Source: Vandiemenella viatica (Eukaryota; Arthropoda; Insecta; Orthoptera; Morabidae). From it: DNA of 64,000 nt. Made by a program: the position numbers and the translations under genes. The DNA lies in assembly GCA_031002005.1 (NCBI GenBank), contig CM061919.1:222082739-222146738 (forward strand), read 5' to 3'. How positions within the stretch are numbered: position 1 is the first letter of the stretch; each line of letters opens with the position of its first letter. The notes beneath the pieces are model-generated. The model had not been told where the DNA came from. It was given only the letters and a program-made list of their open reading frames with translations, and made no database searches. This document shows, one piece after another, positions 46,101-58,100 of this stretch.

Positions 46101-49100
46101 TTTAGATAGGGACCCTATACAGAACAACAATAGTCTAAGTGAGGAGACACTAGTGACTTATATGCAATCAATTTAACTTCTGGTGTGCACTGTTTTAAAT
46201 TACGACCTCGAAATCGGAGCATATAATTTGCTTTCCCAATTACCTTTTAGATATGCTTATTCCACGAAAAGTTATTGCGAATTGTTTTCCCTAGGTATTT
46301 AGTGGAATATACAGTTCTAAGGACAATGCCATTAATTGTATATTCAGAGCTAAATGGTGTAATCTTTTTACTTATACACATGACTTGGCACTTTGTAGTA
46401 TTTGACTCCACCTACCAGTCTTTACACCACACAATTAGTTTCGTAATATTATCTTGTAACAAAACGCAGTCATCCTGGGTTTTGATTTCACAAAAAATAA
46501 TAGCATCATCAGCAAATAGTTTTTTCTGCCCCCTTATTATGTTGCACAAATCATTAATGTATATGAGAAACAGAGGCCCCATCACACTTCCCTGGGGAAC
46601 CCCAGATCTCACTTCGGTAAGTGATGAACGCTCACCGTTGAGAACTACACACTATGATTTGCCCTTTAGAAAGTCTGGAACCCAGTCGCATATTTGTCTA
46701 GATATGCCATAGCCATCAAGTTTCTTAAGTAACCTAGTGTGAGGCACAGTGTCGAAAGTTTTTCTAAAATCTAATAGAACTAAGTCAACCTGGGATTGCT
46801 CATCTATAATACAGCACATGACATGAATTAAAAGTTCGAGTTGTGTTTCACAGCATCAGCCTTTTCTGAATCCATGTTGATTTTGGTTTAAAAGCTCTCC
46901 ATCATCCAAAAACTTCATGACATTTGAATAGAAGATGTGTTCTAAAATACTGTAAATATTGAGGTTAATGAGATCGGCCTGTTATTTTGAGGATCATTAA
47001 CAATCCCATTTGTTAACACTGGACTTACGATGGTGGTCTTCCATTGAGCTGGCATTTTTCCTTGATCTCAGGAGGCGGTATATAATTTCATCAAATATGG
47101 CGCAATTTCCTTTGCGTACCTAGAGTAGAATCTTGTAGGAATACCCTCTGGTCCAGGAGCCTTATTGGTTTTTACATTCACAAGCAGTTTAGTTATTCCC
47201 TCAAAATCAAGAATGAGATCTTTCATAATTTTATTGGTACGATTATTAAATATTGGAAATCTCCTCTACGTTTTCTGTTGTGAAAGCTTTTTTAAATATA
47301 TTATTCAAAATTTCTGCTTTCTCTATGCTAGTTTCTGATAATTCCCCTTTTTCCTTAATTAGTGATGGCATAACCTTCTGATAGTCTCTTGCTACTTTGA
47401 TATATGACCAGCACTTTTTTGGATTAGTAATCAGATCATCGGATAAATTCCTGGCTTGAAATTCTTTAAACGCATCATGCATTGCCTTATGCACTTCTGA
47501 TTGCAACTGGACTAATTTAGCGCGATTAGAGGAGGTCCCCCATTTCTTCACCATGGCATGTAAACGCCTTTGCCTCCTGAACAAACGTTTCACTTCCCGA
47601 TTGAACCACGGAAAGTTCTTACTAACCTTAATAAACTTCTAAGGAACAAACTGATTTAAACTGGTCCTTATTATTTCTTTTTCACAACATTTGTATTTAG
47701 CGTGTATATTTCAAAATAAATTTCACCAAGTGATCAACCATACCCACATCATTTGCCTTATCGAAACAATATACGATTTTGTCTTTATCATGTTTCAAAT
47801 TCACACTAGATTTGAAGTTACCACGACCACCTTGTGATCACTTATACTGTCTTCTATACGAACTGTATCTACAATATCCGGATTATTTGTAAGAAAAAGA
47901 TCCAAAATGGACATGGAATTTTTGTCGCTCCATTCTAGGAATGTGTCGGTTATTAACTTATCTCTTCTGCCTGACTTGAACGTACATGTGTTCTAGTTAA
48001 CTGAGGGTATATTAAAATCTCCTTTGATCAATGTATGTCCCTGAAATTTTTGAGAAATATTATTAAGTGATTGTCTAAAATACTCCAAATTATCTAATCC
48101 AGATGTCGATAAAATGAACTTATTACAAACTTTAAATTTCTACCACTTTTTACCTTCCCCATATTAATGAGTAAAAATTTTCTGTTTCAGTTGCTACGGA
48201 GCAATTGATGGTTTTATTAACGGTCACGAACACACCTCCGCCCATTATAGTAGTTCTGTCTTTCCATAAAACATTGAATTGAGGAGCAAATACTTTGGTA
48301 GATTCCGCCTCTGGTGTCAACTAGCTCTCGATTCCTAGTGTTATATTGACATCATTAGTCGCAACTGCAGTGTGGAAATCGGCTACTTTCCCTCTAATAC
48401 TCTGACAATTTAGGACCATTAATCCTTAGCTGCTTAGTATCGGTATCTGTGAAGTCTAAATTTGCATTTTTACTATTTGCATTCCGAAGGGAAATGGAGA
48501 AGTATTTAGAGCTGTAAATTTTGATTTGTTCACACCGTCACTTCCTGAACCAAGATCTAGCTTATCGACATGTCCTCTTCGTTGAACTGAAGGATCTTTG
48601 GGCCTCACAGTGTTCCTAAAAAATAAATGATATTAAGATGGTTCCATATTTTTGCAGCCACCTTGCTTGCCATTCTCACTGTGTAGTGGACGCCCAACTG
48701 GCAGCTATCATCGGTCGAAAGTCGATGAAGCCCCAGTTGTTTCTGCAACACAGCCCCTGCAAACTACAATTCAAATTATAAATCTTCCACCATACGGCTT
48801 CCCCACAATCGATGCGTGGCATGACACTACAAATGGGAAACTGCATATCCAGAAATTCTAAATTCTTTCTATCATTATTAGACCAAAAGAATGGGATCAG
48901 GTGCCTGGCTTTAACAGATGGCATTGTAATCCTAACCAATGACTGTAAGGATGCTTCCATTGCTGTTCAAACCCTACACAAGATAATGGCAAATACAGGA
49001 CTGCAGATATCGTAGGAATAGACCAAGTACTTTGAGAGTATGCACCATACATGACAAGATTGGAAAAGTTGATCGATTCTGGTGCCTTGGATGATAGAGA

Positions 49101-52100
49101 TGGAGCCTCCATCTTACTTTTAGACAGATGTGCCAAACTCAATGTATTATACCAACTGTTGCAAAATCATTTGAAGGCTTTCAAAATCGGTCATTACAAA
49201 GCTATTGTCAGACCTAGTTCTTATATGTTGCAAAGACCTTGCTGATGAATAGGAAAAGCACCATAGATGATCTGGCAAAAGCTGAAAGATGAATCCTGAG
49301 GAAAATTCATGGGTCAAGAGTGCTCCCGGATGGAAATTACCAACTGAAAGCGAATGCTGAGTTGTATCAACTGTTGCAAACAGCTAACACCAGCATGTGA
49401 CATAGGTGGCTAAAGTTTTATGGGAACCTTCTCAGAAACAGTTTTACCAAGAAAATCTTCTCACTTATCAAAAACTATAAGACAGGAAACATGTGGCTCA
49501 ATGAGGTACAAAAAGATTTGGACTTCACTGGAATTTCCAATACTCATGTTGCAGATCATTCCAAATTTTGTAATATAGTTAACTCCTGGTCCTCTCCATT
49601 AAAAATTACTAAACCTTGGAAACCCATCTCAAAGGAGAGAAAGGAAAAATGATTAGCAAATAGTTTTTTTTTTTTTTTTACTTATGACTTTATGCTTCAC
49701 TGATGTCGAGGTCATTAAAGGTGGGATGGGATGGGATTGGGGAACAAGGAACAGGAAGGAATTCAGTCATGGCCTTATGAAGGAAGCATCCAGCATTCGC
49801 TTGGAGTGATTTGGGGAAACTATGGAAAGCCCAAATCTGTATGCCCGGACGGTGATTCGAACCGGTGTCCTCCTGAATACGAGGCCAGAGTATTAACTGC
49901 TCAAGCTCGGTTTGAAATAGTTCTAATTGCTCCACTGTGTTCTCAAATCAATAATAAATAAAAATAGTCTAAAAACTTTTTAAACCTCATCCACGTTTGT
50001 TAGATCCTTCCATACAGTGCACAACATTCCATTCTACCTACAAATGGTTTGAAACTGAAAACTAAATTGTTTTGTTTATAAGATACATTTTTCCCATCCT
50101 TCAATCATCTGTGGTTAACAATGGTCCTGTCTATAACCAGTTTTGAATCTGCAATCAACACCTTTTATTTCTGATCAATAAATATATGTAAAATTTTGCA
50201 TGAAAACAACTTTCAATATTACACTTTCAATTTGTATCGGTAATTATTATACGTGCTGACTCTTTACTGATCCCCATGATTCACACATTCTTTTCATTAA
50301 AACACTTCAAATCACCCCAGTGAAACTGGACTGTTAGAAAATATTTTAATTATTTTGATTATTTGTTTTATATTTTTTATTTTTATGGCTGCTCATGCAA
50401 TAAAACAGTATTTTTGGTTGTATTGGTTTTATTCCAAATGAGAAGCGTTCACAGTATTAATAATTATTTCAATAAAGAAAAAAAAAATTGAGGAGCTAAA
50501 TTTCTCCCATTATATGGTGTACACAAACCAATTACTAGGATTTTGAAATTTCCATCTTCATAGCAATGTTTCCTTGGTTTTTAATAGGAGCTGTTCTTCG
50601 TCTCTTGAATTTGATATCTACACAATCATTTTCTAATTTTGTGGATGTTGTTAAGACAGCAGACATTGGTTTGGATGCTGTAGAAGATACGAACTCACTT
50701 GCAAGAAGATACTGCAATTTACTTGTTGCTGGCCATGTAATTGCTTTCATTCTGATTAGGGTCCTGCGCCTGGTTTCAGAGGTATGGCAAACACATTCAG
50801 GTAATTGTTAGTTGTGATATTTTGGCATTTTGCCTTTTAAAGAGTAACATTTTTGTAATGTGTAGTCTTATTGCAAATTTACTTCAGATTTCTTGTAGAC
50901 ATTCTTACTGTCTAATTATTACTAAAGAAAATTAAAAAATTATTTTGTTTTGTTGTTGTTGTTTTTGGGGCTTTAGGGTGTGTCGACAGGGAGGTCATTA
51001 GTGCCCTTATTTTGTTTGTGAGTGTAACCATCAGTGGTGGATCTAGGAAGTTTCTGAGCCAGTGCAAAAACTGTGAGATTGCCACCCTGATTGCTTCCTC
51101 CTCTATTACACTCATGCTTGGGGGGGGGGGGATTTTCACGGTTTAAACAACCCCTTGGAGTTGCCACCTGGAGCAAGTGGCTCTGTTTCCCCCCCAGTCC
51201 CCTCCCTCTGTAGATCTGGCACTGGTAACCATCTTGCCTGATTTCTGTGTGAATTATAAATACATATTTTATTTACATACAAAAATTTAGTTTTGTAGCA
51301 ATAAGAATATTGATGTGAATCCATCATTCAGCTAGACTTTATGTAAGACCCAAGGCTGATACCGGGGCTATAGTATTGCCTTAGTGCCTCAACTAACAGT
51401 TTATGTGGATGGAAAGTTCTGTGCAATCTCCACAAAGTAATTTAAATTTGACCATGTAGCCTAATAGAAACTCAACCTAAATGCCTGAAGGTCGCCACTA
51501 GATCTGTTTCTAAACCACAAATCTAGAAAAGGTTCCAAGATAACTACTAAATCACCAGAGTTCACTTTCAGAAAAATTTAAAGTTTTATTTCAAAGTCAC
51601 ATTTACTAAAATTCTTTTCACAGTTGAGTAGGCAAATCGAACACAATTTTCCAAAATATTGCAGATTGTGGAGAGAAATTTTATCGACCGCACCCCTTTT
51701 GTAAATTTAAAAGTTCATGTTAACCGTTATCCTCGCAGGATATCACATGGCCGACTCGGTAGCTTCACTTTCAACAGATTTCCTACCCGCTCCTTTACCA
51801 GACTTGCGCAGATTCACTCACATAATGCTCCCAGGATACAGAAAGACGAAATCAAACCAAAGACCTGGTCACATGTAAGCACGGGTTTATATAGCAAGTG
51901 GTCAAACCAATGACGTCACAGCCGTATCTTGCTTCCGCGAGATCAAAAGTGTTTGTAATTAATTTGACAATCCAGATTATTAAGTGTGTTTAAACTTATG
52001 TACTAGAAGTCCAACGGCAGTTTAGTGGGAAATTTAGAGTAATTAGTTTTAAAGTTTTATTTAATTTCGCGTGGTGATACAAAGCTTTGAAGTAGGGGAT

Positions 52101-55100
52101 TAACCCAATCGTTTGAATTTTTACAGCGACAATCAACGACAATCTATCTTCAAAAACCTAATTTCCAGACAAATGCTAAAACTTTTTCTAAAACCATTAT
52201 ATATTCAGGATCATCTTAATTAGGGCTGTCTACTGATATAAATTTCAAATTAATATTCCTTTGTTCATTTTTTCTCTTAATTAAAATCGCTAATTAGACT
52301 TTGCCAAATTATTTAATTTTACTACCAAAATATCGGGAACAATGCTGACTATAGCTGGTGATAAAAGTTCAGCTGTCGCTTTACTCAATTTAAAGATATT
52401 ACAAATCTTAGAATTTTACTTTTCCGATCGAGTGTATTAAAACGTGAACAAACGGGAATATCTTTTAAAATAAACGTTTCACGACATGATAAATACACTT
52501 TAAAATTATTTTTATGGCGAATTGTAACTGTATGAATGATTACAGGGAAATTCCTTAAAGTTGAAAACTACTCTTCACGAAATTTCTAAGTCCAGCCTAA
52601 GAAAAACTAGAATTTGCCAAAATTCTAAGGTTCTTACATTTAGTGGAATGATACAATTGGGCAACTATAGATAATTGAAGAGGAAATACAAATTTAATAA
52701 TACAGAAAGTTGGAGGGAATTGAAATGAACTATACTCAAATATATTATTTATAATTTAGTTAAGTGATACCAGTCATTAGTTGAATTAGTTTACATTATT
52801 TTATTAGTTTTATATTAAGAAACTCCCCGGGTTCAATGGGCATCAAAACAGCTTTTATTTCTATTCTAGATTCCCCCCCCCCCCAAGTAATTCTGGTCCC
52901 TGTCTGTCATTTATATCTTCTGATATTCTTATATCCTTCGAGAAGTGCTACAAGATAATATGCTTCTTAACAGGAATAGAGAAAGTAAACTAATAGCTTT
53001 CCAAAAGCTGAAGACAAGAAGGCTGTGATGGTAAAAATATTTAGATAAAATCAAATGCGCACTAATTTGGGTAATCCCTCAATCTTGCGAGGGATTGTGT
53101 AAGACATTGGTAGGTATTACAGTCTTCACTTGCATGGTTCAGTTAAGGTCAGATAGACACTAAAGAAATACCATTGGAATTGTGGTCACTGGTGTGGGCA
53201 AACTCTTAAAGCCACAAAAACATTCTGCTTCAGCAGTATGTGCAGGTGCAAAAAGCTGCTGGTCATAATAATGTATTCTTGACCCATTATTGGCAAACTT
53301 TACAGTCACTGGAATGGTCACCTGCACATGCACCTGCGCCTAATATACCAAGTTAATAACCATCATCGATTTTCCACCCCAGTGGACCGTGTGTGTTAGT
53401 AACCAAACGTCTTCCATAATCTCATGATATGCCACCACTTTCCTTCAAGTATCTTCTCTCACTCTGAAGTTAGACTGGCAAAGTCTTTTTATATTTGCTT
53501 GATCCAAGTATCTCGTAGGCTTCCTCTTGATCTTTTTCCACTTTTTGGCATTTCGAAACAGATAGTTTACTTGGTTCTTATCAAGTGACCAAATCATTTG
53601 AGTCCTGAACTCTTCTCTGTAGTCCCAGTTGAGGTTGAACTGATTTGCTTCTGATTTTCAACTCTGTTGCTTGAACATGTTTGTTGTCCCACCTAGTCAA
53701 TGTGCAACCTCTAATCTATACGTTAGGATGAAGAGCAGGTATGTTTTATGTAATGATAGTTTTGCTGTCTGGGGAAATATAGAAATTTATCAATGTTAAA
53801 TGTCCAGTCTCCTGTGTTATCATCATATTTAAAGTAACTGTCTAACAGAATGAATGATTACAGGCAGATGATATACATCCAAACTGTCCTGTTGTTGGCC
53901 TTGTCATTTCTCTGAACACCAATGACTTTGATAATGTCTTCATAGACTGAGCCATCAGGATCCTCCTAGAGACTGCAACTTACCCGTAGATGGGATCCAG
54001 CTTACTAATACATCCACACACCACATTTCTCTGTGAGGTCAGACTTTGATAATACCTTTCCTCGTCTCTGTCCTTTACTTGGCAAGCCCTTGTCTTACAG
54101 ATGGTTTTTTAATCATTTGCTTATGTTTCTGTTTTTTAATTATTATTTTTACACTTTTATTTTTATTTAATTGATTTAATGAATTGAACCCAATATTAGA
54201 GTTTGCCAATGACTTTGTCCACATATTCGAGTATTGTTAGTGAACCAGTGAAACTAAGTAAAACCACTTTGCTTTTGCAATTGATGTATTTATATTCATC
54301 CAAATATATATATTTCAGACTCCTTTTATTTTTAGAAAACTCAGGATCAACAAAACTGTAGCACAATATAAATTAGCTTTAACAAAAACTACTATTTAAG
54401 ACTGGAGATTTTCTCGGCGTTGTAAATGAATAAAATTTTCTCGGATAACTAGCTGAGTTAGTCCATCGTTTAACCACTACGTTTTGGCGATCACAACCTC
54501 TGCCACCATTGTCAAGTTACTGCTGCCGGTAGGTTACTGAACCGCTTATATATCACGGCTCAGTAACCTACCGGCAGCAGTCACTTGACAATGGCGGCAG
54601 AGTTTGTGACCGCCGAAACATAGTGGTTAAACGATGGACTAACTTGGCTAGTTACCCGAGAACATTTTATTCAACAACTACTATTGAATTAAAATTAGGA
54701 GGATAATGGAAACAAAGAAACTGCTGCTAGGCACTGAAAAAGGTAGGATAGGGAAAAATAACCCCTCACTTACCACAGATGAAGGCAGGAGGGCGAGATG
54801 AACATGTGAAAAAACACAAACAAAATTCATAATATTTTGGTTAATAACCTTAGCCATGTAGGAGGTGAGACATGGCAGGGGACCCTCCACATAAATGAAA
54901 CACATGGGTGGGTGGGTTTTTGAACCCCTTGGCCATATTTCCACACTTGTGGCACCTTCTTTGATATGGATATTACCCTACGACAGGGTGCCCTTTATAC
55001 CTCTGTGCACATCAAGTCAACACATTTATGACAGTGTCTACACTTTGACAGTTGTCATCCCTTCCACACCAGACGTGTCCTCCCATACAGCCTTGAAATC

Positions 55101-58100
55101 CATGGCAGATGCATCTGTTCTGATCATGAATCACTTTCCAGTTATTCCCATAACCTATCCCAAACTCCTGTTTCCTGCTGCAACTGTGATAATCTTGTGT
55201 AAAACATATCTCATGTGCTATCACCCATGACCCCTCTTCTGCACATCCTAAAGATGACTGTAGACCAATATTCATCACCCAGTTCTTTTCTGGTCTGGAG
55301 TCCATTAACCAGATCCTTCACCGTGGGAATGACTTTTTATGTTCCTCCCCTGAAATGCATTTCCTTTTTCCCAAAATCATACACACTGCGCCCCACACTT
55401 GCTTTAGCAGATCTCCTAATCTGAAAAACATTTTGGTCAACAAGCACTTACCTCCTGAATCTCCTAGACCTACACAGGGATCTTTCCCCTGCAATAGATC
55501 CAGCTGCAAAACATGCATAATGCGTCCTGCCACCACTACCTACTCTAATTCCATTCCAATTATTGGATATGCCACTACTACTCACCTTATTTACCAACTG
55601 ACCTGTTTTCACTGCACTGTTTCCAACGTCAGTCTCACCACACCACTCAACAATTATCCCACAGGATGAATGGCCACAGAAAAAAAGTTTATGCTTCCAA
55701 CCCAAAGCATCCAGTGGCAACTCATGCTAGCTCACATGATTGCAACAATCTCAACACCAGTTTTATGGTTAGAGCTGTCAAAGTTTTTTTTTTGGACACC
55801 ACCACCTCTTCAGAACAACTTAAATGGGAATTTTGTCTATCAACATGTCCTAGACACACCCCTGGCCTCAACCTATGCTAAACCTGTCACTTACTATTTT
55901 GAAATTTTACTGTCAGTTTTCTTATATATTTTTCAACATATTTATATGTTTTTAGTATATTATTTAAAATCTTTCTTGTTTTATTATTTACTTATTTAGT
56001 CCTAGAGAGACTGTGTTGACCGCAAGGCTTGTGTGAGCTCAGCCACTTACTTCTTTTAACTTCACAAAGGATTAGCCCCGAAATATTGTATTTTCTGTGT
56101 TTGTGTATTGTTTCCTGTTGCTGCTACCCTCCTCCCAGCAACTTTGGTGATTGTTGGGTATATTTTATCAATCCTTTCCATACAAGTGTTGCCTCATGGC
56201 AGTTCTTTCTTTTCATTGGTACTGAGATTAAAATTAGATATTAAAAAAAAAATCATTTTACCTTGACTGATCATCATAGAGATTATTTTGTTCTACATTT
56301 GTCTTTTGTCAACTTTCTTCCCCCACCACTGGTTCAAACCCCACCCTCTCATGTGTTTCATCTTTGTTTCATTCATGTTGCAAGTCTGGCTGTGGTCACA
56401 TCTTTCCTCCTACATGACTAAGATTACTAACCAAAATTGAGAATTTTGTTTGTGTTTTTTATATGTTCACTTTTCCTTCCTGCCTTCATCTGCAGTGACA
56501 GGTTAGTTTGTTATTCAAATTAAGAATAATCTTTGTCAAACAACTAGCATTAACATAGTAACATCACCAATAGATGCCAAAAGCAACAACTAAGCAACAT
56601 TATGAACAACATAATACCCTTTTGATTCTTGATGCTGACATCATGGATATCTATGAGAAATTTATAACCATTTTTTCCCCTTCCTCATTCTGGCCCATCT
56701 AAGAACCACATGCCACCGGCCCCGTTATGTACATAGTGGCTAGTGTGAGAGGGTGGAAGGACTTGTGTCCTGTCTGAATTCAAACTGGGCTCATTACATC
56801 TTTATTGCTTATATCTGTGAAACCAGTAGCTTTGTGTTCCGTATGGTAAGTGTATCTTTTTTTGTGAAACGTATAGTTTATGAGGCAGAATTTTAGGACT
56901 ATCCCAGCCTAGATGGGGGAAACTACTTAAAAGCTGCAATAAGGATGGCTGGACATGGATGGTTGGGCTTGTGCCTAGATCTGATGTACATGTCCGATTC
57001 AGTGTGTGGCACCTTAATGCACTGAGCCACACTGGCAGTTAACTATTATATTTTATTTTTTACAGATGAGTCCTCATTGCAATACTCACTGCTGCACTTA
57101 CAAAGCAATTCATATATGCTAAATATTCTTTGAGAACCAGTAAATTCTTTTTCAGTCTAACCAGTGGTGTAACTATTCCATTGAGGCCTGTGGCAAATTC
57201 ATCGGATGGAGCTCTCCATCAGTGCCTTTTTTTTCTTCTTTTTCTTAGCTCCACTACTGACCTGGGCGGACAATGGGCAGAACCTGTTTCAAGGGGTGGC
57301 AGGTCTTATTGGGCCTTGAGTTGGGGACCCCCTTCAGCTGGGGCTGAGGACCCCTCAGGCTAGGGGCCCATGGTATTTTCCCCATTTTGCCACCATATTG
57401 TTTTGCCACTGAGTCTACCTAACTAACTTGGTGGTTTTGCTACAGTCTGGCTGACTACTGGGTTTGCCAGCTGAATAATACAATACCTGTAGAAAAGACT
57501 AATAGATAGCAGAAGAATAGTTATATATTTCTTTGTTGCTGTTTATACCATTATGGAAAGTTCTTACTACTTCTGCACTGCCAAAATGACTTGCATGGAC
57601 TGTGCCTGATGATAAACTGCTAGGATTTATATACCCTTGTCCCTGGGAAGTATTTCACTTTATTTCCTGTGGTAGCTTATTTTAATCTGATCTTTATGAA
57701 ACTTGACTAGTATATAGAACTAATTATTCTGTACACTTTTACATATGACAACTTCTCTCCTAAACCACTTCATCATTTCTGAAAGTTGATCATTTCATTT
57801 AGTTGTCTATAAACTTAAAGATTTGTTTTAATTTTCTCTTTAATTTGACATATGTTTCAGTTATGTGGCTATGAATGTAATTTTTAATTTCCAAGTATTG
57901 TGCATTACTTTTATCTTCCTTCTTATGCTACAGGTGAAAGCCGTGAACTTCGGAAAATTGAATCTCTCTTATTTACCATAAGCAAAAAATGAAAACTATT
58001 TTGTAGTCATTTGGTATGTTTCTTATCACTACACAATTCGACTTCCTCTTCACTGTACTACTGTCCTACTTGATTGCAAATTCTTGTTATCTGTTATGAA

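Larger units (their letters stand above)
45850..48600 (-). mobile_element. CR1/Jockey-like LINE, about 2.7 kb, degraded
   Basis: Minus strand from the right: endonuclease end with FLEWSDKNSMSILDLFLTNN and a SDH motif (about 47960-47830), the linker frame 47593-47246 (RRQRRLHAMVKKW, NPKKCWSYIK), RT blocks, GVPQGSVMGPLFLIYINDL and KKLFADDAIIF (46612-46490), and VQRRAARFVTGICHELGG at about 46080-46030. Domain order and spacing are complete for the ORF2 of such a LINE, but frames are broken in several places. It fills part of the 19 kb receptor intron. Confidence 0.9.

Noticed and set aside
48652..49245. Three + strand frames as a small host gene
   Set aside because: They are consecutive pieces of one LINE reverse transcriptase (VQTLHKIMANTGLQIS and following blocks), separated by stops and frameshifts.
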